From Arenicola marina (Eukaryota > Annelida > Polychaeta > Arenicolidae): a DNA stretch of 64,000 nucleotides. The stretch lies in assembly GCA_964019135.1 (NCBI GenBank), contig OZ025252.1:48210959-48274958 (forward strand), in the 5' to 3' direction. Each line of letters begins with the position of its first letter. The first letter of the stretch is position 1. A model generated the notes under the pieces. That model was given only the letters and a program-made list of their open reading frames with translations. It was not told the origin of the DNA and searched no databases. The position numbers and the translations under genes are program-made. Positions 28,701 through 40,700 of the stretch are shown piece after piece.

Positions 28701-31700
28701 CGGTCGCCACACCCACTGTGGTGCCTGGGTGATTGTGTGACTCTCCTCCACCAATCAACCACACCGCCACGGTAGCGGTCGCCACACCCCCTGTGGTGCC
28801 TGGGTGATTGTGTGACTCTCCTCCACCAATCAACCACACCGCCACGGTAGCGGTCGCCACACCCACTGTGGTGCCTGGGTGATTGTGTGACTCTCCTCCA
28901 CCAATCAACCACACCGCCACGGTGGCGGTCGCCACACCCCCTGTGGTGCCTGGGTGATTGTGTGACTCTCCTCCACCAATCAACCACACCGCCGCGGTAG
29001 CGGTCGCCACACCCCCTGTGGTGCCTGGGTGATTGTGTGACTCTCCTCCACCAATCAACCACACCGCCACGGTAGCGGTCGCCACACCCACTGTGGTGCC
29101 TGGGTGATTGTGTGACTCTCCTCCACCAATCAACCACACCGCCGCGGTAGCGGTCGCCACACCCCCTGTGGTACCTGGGTGATTGTGTGACTCTCCTCCA
29201 CCAATCAACCACACCGCCACGGTAGCGGTCGCCACACCCACTGTGGTGCCTGGGTGATTGTGTGACTCTCCTCCACCAATCAACCACACCGCCACGGTAG
29301 CGGTCGCCACATCCCCTGTGGTACCTGGGTGATTGTGTGACTCTCCTCCACCAATCAACCACACCGCCGCGGTGGCGGTCGCCACACCCCCTGTGGTGCC
29401 TGGGTGATTGTGTGACTCTCCTCCACCAATCAACCACACCGCCACGGTAGCGGTCGCCACACCCACTGTGGTGCCTGGGTGATTGTGTGACTCTCCTCCA
29501 CCAATCAACCACACCGCCACGGTGGCGGTCGCCACACCCCCTGTGGTACCTGGGTGATTGTGTGACTCTCCTCCACCAATCAACCACACCGCCACGGTGG
29601 CGGTCGCCACATCCCCTGTGGTGCCTGGGTGATTGTGTGACTCTCCTCCACCAATCAACCACACCGCCGCGGTGGCGGTCGCCACACCCCCTGTGGTGCC
29701 TGGGTGATTGTGTGACTCTCCTCCACCAATCAACCACACCGCCACGGTGGCGGTCGCCACACCCCCTGTGGTACCTGGGTGATTGTGTGACTCTCCTCCA
29801 CCAATCAACCACACCGCCACGGTGGCGGTCGCCACATCCCCTGTGGTGCCTGGGTGATTGTGTGACTCTCCTCCACCAATCAACCACACCGCCGCGGTAG
29901 CGGTCGCCACACCCCCTGTGGTGCCTGGGTGATTGTGTGACTCTCCTCCACCAATCAACCACACCGCCACGGTGGCGGTCGCCACACCCCCTGTGGTGCC
30001 TGGGTGATTGTGTGACTCTCCTCCACCAATCAACCACACCGCCACGGTAGCGGTCGCCACACCCACTGTGGTGCCTGGGTGATTGTGTGACTCTCCTCCA
30101 CCAATCAACCACACCGCCGCGGTAGCGGTCGCCACACCCCCTGTGGTGCCTGGGTGATTGTGTGACTCTCCTCCACCAATCAACCACACCGCCGCGGTGG
30201 CGGTCGCCACATCCCCTGTGGTGCCTGGGTGATTGTGTGACTCTCCTCCACCAATCAACCACACCGCCGCGGTAGCGGTCGCCACACCCACTGTGGTGCC
30301 TGGGTGATTGTGTGACTCTCCTCCACCAATCAACCACACCGCCACGGTAGCGGTCGCCACACCCACTGTGGTGCCTGGGTGATTGTGTGACTCTCCTCCA
30401 CCAATCAACCACACCGCCACGGTAGCGGTCGCCACACCCCCTGTGGTGCCTGGGTGATTGTGTGACTCTCCTCCACCAATCAACCACACCGCCACGGTAG
30501 CGGTCGCCACACCCACTGTGGTGCCTGGGTGATTGTGTGACTCTCCTCCACCAATCAACCACACCGCCGCGGTAGCGGTCGCCACACCCCCTGTGGTGCC
30601 TGGGTGATTGTGTGACTCTCCTCCACCAATCAACCACACCGCCGCGGTGGCGGTCGCCACATCCCCTGTGGTGCCTGGGTGATTGTGTGACTCTCCTCCA
30701 CCAATCAACCACACCGCCGCGGTAGCGGTCGCCACACCCACTGTGGTGCCTGGGTGATTGTGTGACTCTCCTCCACCAATCAACCACACCGCCACGGTAG
30801 CGGTCGCCACACCCACTGTGGTGCCTGGGTGATTGTGTGACTCTCCTCCACCAATCAACCACACCGCCACGGTAGCGGTCGCCACATCCCCTGTGGTACC
30901 TGGGTGATTGTGTGACTCTCCTCCACCAATCAACCACACCGCCACGGTAGCGGTCGCCACACCCCCTGTGGTACCTGGGTGATTGTGTGACTCTCCTCCA
31001 CCAATCAACCACACCGCCACGGTAGCGGTCGCCACACCCACTGTGGTGCCTGGGTGATTGTGTGACTCTCCTCCACCAATCAACCACACCGCCACGGTGG
31101 CGGTCGCCACACCCCCTGTGGTACCTGGGTGATTGTGTGACTCTCCTCCACCAATCAACCACACCGCCACGGTAGCGGTCGCCACATCCCCTGTGGTGCC
31201 TGGGTGATTGTGTGACTCTCCTCCACCAATCAACCACACCGCCACGGTGGCGGTCGTCACACCCCCTGTGGTGCCTGGGTGATTGTGTGACTCTCCTCCA
31301 CCAATCAACCACACCGCCGCGGTAGCGGTCGCCACACCCCCTGTGGTACCTGGGTGATTGTGTGACTCTCCTCCACCAATCAACCACACCGCCACGGTAG
31401 CGGTCGCCACATCCCCTGTGGTACCTGGGTGATTGTGTGACTCTCCTCCACCAATCAACCACACCGCCACGGTGGCGGTCGCCACATCCCCTGTGGTACC
31501 TGGGTGATTGTGTGACTCTCCTCCACCAATCAACCACACCGCCACGGTGTTGGTCGCCACACCCCCTGTGGTGCCTGGGTGATTGTGTGACTCTCCTCCA
31601 CCAATCAACCACACCGCCACGGTGGCGGTCGCCACACCCCCTGTGGTACCTGGGTGATTGTGTGACTCTCCTCCACCAATCAACCACACCGCCACGGTAG

Positions 31701-34700
31701 CGGTCGCCACATCCCCTGTGGTACCTGGGTGATTGTGTGACTCTCCTCCACCAATCAACCACACCGCCACGGTAGCGGTCGCCACACCCACTGTGGTGCC
31801 TGGGTGATTGTGTGACTCTCCTCCACCAATCAACCACACCGCCACGGTAGCGGTCGCCACATCCCCTGTGGTACCTGGGTGATTGTGTGACTCTCCTCCA
31901 CCAATCAACCACACCGCCACGGTGGCGGTCGCCACACCCACTGTGGTGCCTGGGTGATTGTGTGACTCTCCTCCACCAATCAACCACACCGCCACGGTAG
32001 CGGTCGCCACACCCCCTGTGGTGCCTGGGTGATTGTGTGACTCTCCTCCACCAATCAACCACACCGCCGCGGTGGCGGTCGCCACACCCCCTGTGGTGCC
32101 TGGGTGATTGTGTGACTCTCCTCCACCAATCAACCACACCGCCACGGTGGCGGTCGCCACACCCACTGTGGTGCCTGGGTGATTGTGTGACTCTCCTCCA
32201 CCAATCAACCACACCGCCACGGTGGCGGTCGCCACACCCACTGTGGTGCCTGGGTGATTGTGTGACTCTCCTCCACCAATCAACCACACCGCCGCGGTGG
32301 CGGTCGCCACACCCCCTGTGGTGCCTGGGTGATTGTGTGACTCTCCTCCACCAATCAACCACACCGCCACGGTGGCGGTCGCCACACCCCCTGTGGTGCC
32401 TGGGTGATTGTGTGACTCTCCTCCACCAATCAACCACACCGCCACGGTGGCGGTCGCCACATCCCCTGTGGTACCTGGGTGATTGTGTGACTCTCCTCCA
32501 CCAATCAACCACACCGCCACGGTAGCGGTCGCCACACCCCCTGTGGTGCCTGGGTGATTGTGTGACTCTCCTCCACCAATCAACCACACCGCCACGGTGG
32601 CGGTCGCCACACCCCCTGTGGTGCCTGGGTGATTGTGTGACTCTCCTCCACCAATCAACCACACCGCCACGGTGGCGGTCGCCACATCCCCTGTGGTACC
32701 TGGGTGATTGTGTGACTCTCCTCCACCAATCAACCACACCGCCACGGTAGCGGTCGCCACACCCACTGTGGTGCCTGGGTGATTGTGTGACTCTCCTCCA
32801 CCAATCAACCACACCGCCGCGGTGGCGGTCGCCACACCCCCTGTGGTGCCTGGGTGATTGTGTGACTCTCCTCCACCAATCAACCACACCGCCGCGGTAG
32901 CGGTCGCCACACCCCCTGTGGTGCCTGGGTGATTGTGTGACTCTCCTCCACCAATCAACCACACCGCCGCGGTAGCGGTCGCCACACCCCCTGTGGTACC
33001 TGGGTGATTGTGTGACTCTCCTCCACCAATCAACCACACCGCCACGGTAGCGGTCGCCACACCCCCTGTGGTGCCTGGGTGATTGTGTGACTCTCCTCCA
33101 CCAATCAACCACACCGCCACGGTAGCGGTCGCCACACCCACTGTGGTGCCTGGGTGATTGTGTGACTCTCCTCCACCAATCAACTACACCGCCACGGTGG
33201 CGGTCGCCACATCCCCTGTGGTACCTGGGTGATTGTGTGACTCTCCTCCACCAATCAACTACACCGCCACGGTGGCGGTCGCCACATCCCCTGTGGTACC
33301 TGGGTGATTGTGTGACTCTCCTCCACCAATCAACCACACCGCCACGGTGGCGGTCGCCACATCCCCTGTGGTACCTGGGTGATTGTGTGACTCTCCTCCA
33401 CCAATCAACCACACCGCCACGGTAGCGGTCGCCACACCCACTGTGGTGCCTGGGTGATTGTGTGACTCTCCTCCACCAATCAACCACACCGCCACGGTGG
33501 CGGTCGCCACACCCCCTGTGGTACCTGGGTGATTGTGTGACTCTCCTCCACCAATCAACCACACCGCCACGGTAGCGGTCGCCACACCCACTGTGGTGCC
33601 TGGGTGATTGTGTGACTCTCCTCCACCAATCAACCACACCGCCGCGGTGGCGGTCGCCACACCCCCTGTGGTACCTGGGTGATTGTGTGACTCTCCTCCA
33701 CCAATCAACCACACCGCCACGGTAGCGGTCGCCACACCCCCTGTGGTGCCTGGGTGATTGTGTGACTCTCCTCCACCAATCAACCACACCGCCACGGTAG
33801 CGGTCGCCACACCCACTGTGGTGCCTGGGTGATTGTGTGACTCTCCTCCACCAATCAACCACACCGCCACGGTAGCGGTCGCCACACCCACTGTGGTGCC
33901 TGGGTGATTGTGTGACTCTCCTCCACCAATCAACCACACCGCCGCGGTGGCGGTCGCCACACCCCCTGTGGTGCCTGGGTGATTGTGTGACTCTCCTCCA
34001 CCAATCAACCACACCGCCACGGTAGCGGTCGCCACACCCCCTGTGGTGCCTGGGTGATTGTGTGACTCTCCTCCACCAATCAACCACACCGCCACGGTGG
34101 CGGTCGCCACACCCCCTGTGGTGCCTGGGTGATTGTGTGACTCTCCTCCACCAATCAACCACACCGCCACGGTGGCGGTCGCCACACCCCCTGTGGTGCC
34201 TGGGTGATTGTGTGACTCTCCTCCACCAATCAACCACACCGCCACGGTAGCGGTCGCCACACCCCCTGTGGTGCCTGGGTGATTGTGTGACTCTCCTCCA
34301 CCAATCAACCACACCGCCACGGTAGCGGTCGCCACATCCCCTGTGGTGCCTGGGTGATTGTGTGACTCTCCTCCACCAATCAACCACACCGCCGCGGTGG
34401 CGGTCGCCACATCCCCTGTGGTGCCTGGGTGATTGTGTGACTCTCCTCCACCAATCAACCACACCGCCACGGTAGCGGTCGCCACACCCCCTGTGGTGCC
34501 TGGGTGATTGTGTGACTCTCCTCCACCAATCAACCACACCGCCGCGGTAGCGGTCGCCACACCCCCTGTGGTGCCTGGGTGATTGTGTGACTCTCCTCCA
34601 CCAATCAACCACACCGCCGCGGTGGCGGTCGCCACACCCCCTGTGGTGCCTGGGTGATTGTGTGACTCTCCTCCACCAATCAACCACACCGCCACGGTAG

Positions 34701-37700
34701 CGGTCGCCACATCCCCTGTGGTGCCTGGGTGATTGTGTGACTCTCCTCCACCAATCAACCACACCGCCACGGTAGCGGTCGCCACACCCACTGTGGTACC
34801 TGGGTGATTGTGTGACTCTCCTCCACCAATCAACCACACCGCCACGGTGGCGGTCGCCACACCCCCTGTGGTGCCTGGGTGATTGTGTGACTCTCCTCCA
34901 CCAATCAACCACACCGCCACGGTAGCGGTCGCCACACCCCCTGTGGTGCCTGGGTGATTGTGTGACTCTCCTCCACCAATCAACCACACCGCCGCGGTAG
35001 CGGTCGCCACACCCCCTGTGGTACCTGGGTGATTGTGTGACTCTCCTCCACCAATCAACCACACCGCCACGGTAGCGGTCGCCACACCCACTGTGGTGCC
35101 TGGGTGATTGTGTGACTCTCCTCCACCAATCAACCACACCGCCACGGTAGCGGTCGCCACACCCCCTGTGGTACCTGGGTGATTGTGTGACTCTCCTCCA
35201 CCAATCAACCACACCGCCGCGGTAGCGGTCGCCACACCCACTGTGGTGCCTGGGTGATTGTGTGACTCTCCTCCACCAATCAACCACACCGCCACGGTAG
35301 CGGTCGCCACACCCACTGTGGTGCCTGGGTGATTGTGTGACTCTCCTCCACCAATCAACCACACCGCCACGGTAGCGGTCGCCACACCCCCTGTGGTACC
35401 TGGGTGATTGTGTGACTCTCCTCCACCAATCAACCACACCGCCGCGGTAGCGGTCGCCACACCCCCTGTGGTGCCTGGGTGATTGTGTGACTCTCCTCCA
35501 CCAATCAACCACACCGCCGCGGTGGCGGTCGCCACATCCCCTGTGGTGCCTGGGTGATTGTGTGACTCTCCTCCACCAATCAACCACACCGCCACGGTAG
35601 CGGTCGCCACACCCCCTGTGGTGCCTGGGTGATTGTGTGACTCTCCTCCACCAATCAACCACACCGCCACGGTAGCGGTCGCCACATCCCCTGTGGTGCC
35701 TGGGTGATTGTGTGACTCTCCTCCACCAATCAACCACACCGCCACGGTAGCGGTCGCCACACCCACTGTGGTGCCTGGGTGATTGTGTGACTCTCCTCCA
35801 CCAATCAACCACACCGCCACGGTAGCGGTCGCCACACCCACTGTGGTACCTGGGTGATTGTGTGACTCTCCTCCACCAATCAACCACACCGCCACGGTGG
35901 CGGTCGCCACACCCACTGTGGTACCTGGGTGATTGTGTGACTCTCCTCCACCAATCAACCACACCGCCACGGTAGCGGTCGCCACACCCCCTGTGGTACC
36001 TGGGTGATTGTGTGACTCTCCTCCACCAATCAACCACACCGCCACGGTAGCGGTCGCCACATCCCCTGTGGTGCCTGGGTGATTGTGTGACTCTCCTCCA
36101 CCAATCAACCACACCGCCACGGTAGCGGTCGCCACACCCCCTGTGGTACCTGGGTGATTGTGTGACTCTCCTCCACCAATCAACCACACCGCCACGGTAG
36201 CGGTCGCCACACCCCCTGTGGTACCTGGGTGATTGTGTGACTCATCGAACCAATGAATGAGCAAATATGTACATTCTTTCATTGAACAACTTACATCAGC
36301 CGATAACTCTGATCAAAGATGTGCTGTTTATATCGTTGCTTGTTGATTTGTGACTTGATTTTCTTTGCGAATGACAATAATAACCATAGTTATATGTTGA
36401 TATTATCTTGAAGTTAATTGAACTTTTTGCTGAACAAAATATATGCGCGGGATTCACACGATATCTCCGAATCATTCTTTGCTTATAATCGATATCGACC
36501 TCCTATTTAATCAAGGTGTACATCGATACAAACAGTGATTTATTTATATATATATTTATATTGAATTATATAGTAATTGCCAGTATAACACTTATATAAT
36601 GTTAACAATATTAGAATGTATGTTGTATAGATCACGCAATGCATAACCCTAATGCATGAGAGGAACATTCATGTTTGACAAATACTCTGATTCGCTTAAT
36701 GCTATAATGTCATTCAGTTTGGAATAGTCTTGGTGACCACACTATATCTTGGTGACCACACTATGTCTTGGTGACCACACTATGTCTTGGTGACCACACT
36801 ATGTCTTGGTGACAACACTATGTCTTGGTGACCACACTATGTCTTGGTGACCACACTATGTCTTGGTGGGTCATCATCGCAAGCTTTTTGGGCGGATTAA
36901 CACTGGATTAACACTGGGGTAACAGTAGATTAGCACATCAAAACTGAACAAATACATGTGACACTGGAACGCCTTGTCCACAACAACAGATATTTGTCAT
37001 ATCGTAAGAAGAACTCATTCTATTACAAACATCACAAATAGTCATGGAACTCCTGCCTCTTAGTGAGTCAAATCCACTGGTGACGTCATTCCATGGTTCT
37101 CTCACGACATAATTTTTCTGTAATGTAGTGGGTTTGAGTCATAAGGACGTGGATTTTACATAAGTTAATGACCTCGGAAAACGACATTACCGGATAACAA
37201 TGGGTCCTCGGGCTTCGCCCTCGGACTCCATTATTATCCGGTAATGTCGTGTTCCCCGGACATTAAGGTAAGCCACCCATAATGAGCCTCGGCGATTTTG
37301 AGCAGATATCGGTAAACATCGGCAAACATCTTAATGAAACAAATCCCTAACTCGTTACGTCATTCACAGGGAATCCCCAATTCGTAACGTCATTCACAGG
37401 GTATTTCACCGAGAATGGCCATTCGTGATAAATTCCGAATATTCAAGAAAAAAACATGGAGAAAACGTGTAAATAGTTCAGAAAACATTCGTGTAGATCA
37501 TAATTATATCGGAGACCATTATATATAACCAGATTTATTAAAATGTGAACACAAGGCGTAAATTACTGATAATTGGTGTGAAATAAGCTGCTCCAAAAAA
37601 TACTTCTGAAGTAACATTTTCAAGCTTCAGGACGTGTTTCTCGGGAAATTTGCACGGCTACCTATATTTTTCGTTGTCCTAAGTGTCCTAAATATTCACC

Positions 37701-40700
37701 AGAAGGTGTGTAATTGGGTATACTTTTATAAAAAAATCACAATTACAGAGTTCTTTTACCTTGCTATTATGGGTGGCTTACCTTAACTTATACGTAAACC
37801 CCTCTTTTATTGCATGTCTATGTCCGGTGGTACCTTCCCTGCAGCCCCAGTCTTCCTTTCAGATGGCGAAGTGTCCCACATGGTCAACCCTGGCTTCGAC
37901 TATTTCGGGGTCACCAATGTGTATGACGTGGAGATCGAGGTCAGGAACAACGACCTCCTGTTCACCAGCGACCCGAAGAACCTCACCGTAGAGATCACGT
38001 GGGTCAACCAGCCGCCGTACTTCACGACCTTGACCTACGCGGCCACCATTAACGAGTCAGAGGTACAGACGCCAGCCAATCACGTGACCGCAACGCACCG
38101 GTTATACAAACCACTGACATCGCCTTGCCAGATTTCACTCAAGTTAAGAACCAACCAGAACCATGCTTAGCGCACCTTTTTTACCCTTAAAGATCCGAAG
38201 AAAAACATGCTAAGTAGAAGAGGCAGTAGCTGTGATCAGATCACCAGTTGCTAATGAAAGCTCCGCTTCTAACCGCAGCTATTTACCGCATATATCTAGT
38301 AATCAAATATGTAATTGGGGGACTGTGGCCTTGTTGTTGCTGATGGTAGTGCTATGACTGGGCGCCGTGTTTCAGCCTATAGGGACGGCGCTGCCCGGGG
38401 TGAACCTTGCGAACTGGGACCGGGACACACCGGTGGGGGACTGTGGCCTTGTTGTTTCATCCCATAGGGACGGCGCTGCCCGGGGTGAGCCTGGCGAGCT
38501 GGGACCGGGACATACCGGTGGGGGACTGTGGCCTTGTTGTTGCTGATGGTAGTGCTATGACTGGGCGCCGTGTTTCAGCCCATAGGGACGGCGCTGCCCG
38601 GGCTGAGCCTGGCGAGTTGGGACCGGGACACACCGGTGGGGGACTGGATCGTCTACTCCATCTACCTGGACGGCAGTGCCTTCTTTGTCGCCGACAACAC
38701 CACAAACAAGGTCCTGGTAGACTTTATCATCACACTCTCACCAGGTCAGTCGCCGATATTAACAGTGTGGTGCCAAGGCGTACACTACATGAACGACGCT
38801 ATTAACATTGTGGTGCCAAGGCGTTCACTGCATGAACGCCGCTATTAACATTGTGGTGCCAAGGCGTACACTACATGGACGCCGCTATTAACATTGTGGT
38901 GTCAAGGTGTACACTACATGAACGACGCTATTAACATTGTGGTGTCAAGGTGTAGACTACATGAACGACGCTATTAACATTGTGGTGTCAAGGCGTACAC
39001 TACATGAACGACGCTATTAACATTGTGGTGTCAAGGCGTACACTACATGAACGACGCTATTAACATTCTGGTGTCAAGGCGTACACTACATGAACACAGC
39101 GTGAACGTCATAATGATATGTCACTGGCTTTATGCCATCCATGCGATGGTAAGACATGGACGCTATTGTGTTTGGTTATATTGCACATGGTGGTGCATAC
39201 GTGACTGCACAATATGGACGTTACAATGTTTGTTTTATTCCCTCTAGGGGAGTACACGCGAGTGTTCGATATGGACGTTACAATGGTTGTTTCATTCGAT
39301 CTAGGAGAGTACACGCGAGTGTTCGATATGGACGTTACAATGGTTGTTTCATTCGATCTAGGGGAGTACACGCGAATCTACAACATGAACGTTACAGTGG
39401 TGGACTCGTTCGGCGAGTTATCGGTAAAGGACGCCACCCTCAAGGTGACTGTTGTGGACATCAACGACCATTCGCCGGTGTTCAACCCGACGACCTACGC
39501 GGGAGCAGTGACGGGTGAGTGGAGGATGCACAGCCAGGCCACAGCAGCCTTCCAGTTACCACTGCTGCAGTGGCGACCATGACATGGTGCTGTTGTCTGG
39601 CTACCACCATGATGTCTTGAACATCGGCATGAGCGAAACTAAACCGGTGGTCGATTTAAACAGAAGCGATTTAAATGCAGGTTTCGTATCGCCAAACCTA
39701 ACATGTATCATGTCAGCACATCAACGCGGTTAAGAGACAATGCGAAAACAGAGGTGAATGACAATTACGACCTTGACCTTGACCTTGATCGTGACCTTGA
39801 ACGGTGTTGCAGAGGACAAGCAGGGTCCGGCGCCGACTGGGGTCACCGTCTCGGCCACGGATGAAGACGGCGGGATTAACGCCGAGATCACGTACAGCAT
39901 TCTGGAACCGGAGGCGGACCTCTACTTCCAGGTCAGGAAGGGAGGGGAGTGGGGGCGGACCTCTACTTCCAGGTCAGGAGGGGAGGGGAGTGGGGGCGGA
40001 CCTCTACTTCCAGGTCAGGAGGGGAGGGGGAGTGGGAGCGGACCTCTACTTCCAGGTCAGGAGGGGAGGAGAGTGGGGGCGGATCTCTACTTCCAGGTCA
40101 GGAGGGGAGGAGAGTGGGGGCGGATCTCTACTTCCAGGTCAGGAGGGGAGGGGAGTGGGGATGGACCTCTACTTCCAGGTCAGGAGGCGAGTGGGGGCGG
40201 ACCTCTTCTTCCAGGTCAGGAGGGGAGGGGAGCGGGGGCGGACCTCTACTTCCAGGTCAGGAGGGGAGGGGATGGGGGGGACCTCTACTCCCAGGTCAGG
40301 AGGGGAGGGGAGTGGAGGCGGACCTCTACTTCCAGTTCATGGATCAGAACTTCAGTTTCTGTTTGGGGGGGCTCCACGATGCGAGAGACAAAAACGGCAG
40401 TGATGTTCGAATTTTGATGACGTATTACTCAAGAAAGCCAGGCTTTCTCACGAGAGATGCACCAGTTTGAACAAAACAATTAAGTGGCTTAAAGTTATTT
40501 GTGGTTATTTGTTATTTGTGGTTATCAAAGAAGTTGCGGAATAATGTTTACTTTAATAATATTTAAATAATGTTTTGCTAGTTTTGTTTTTATATTCTGT
40601 TTATTCTGCTGGACATTTAAGAGACAAGATCATATACAAATATGAAATATATATAAACTAGATTTCATTCACGAAACTAAACTGTTTATTACACCTGCCG

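Larger units (their letters stand above)
36243..37164. other. Intron 10 unique sequence with short 19-bp array
   Basis: AT-rich. It contains eight copies of CTTGGTGACCACACTATGT at 36728-36868 and, at 36576-36740, a segment resembling 18258-18430 of intron 7. No exon seen. Confidence 0.6.

Noticed and set aside
21410-36187. Minus-strand open frame of 4925 codons, and a second of 3889 codons in another minus frame
   Set aside because: Both are read through the 75-bp array (25 codons per unit). Two frames on the same strand are open at once, the translation is an exact 25-residue repeat, and the array lies in an intron between phase-matched cadherin exons on the other strand.
38407-38805. 132-codon frame across exon 12 duplicates
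   Set aside because: Runs in a different frame from the cadherin one and is explained by the copied exon edge.
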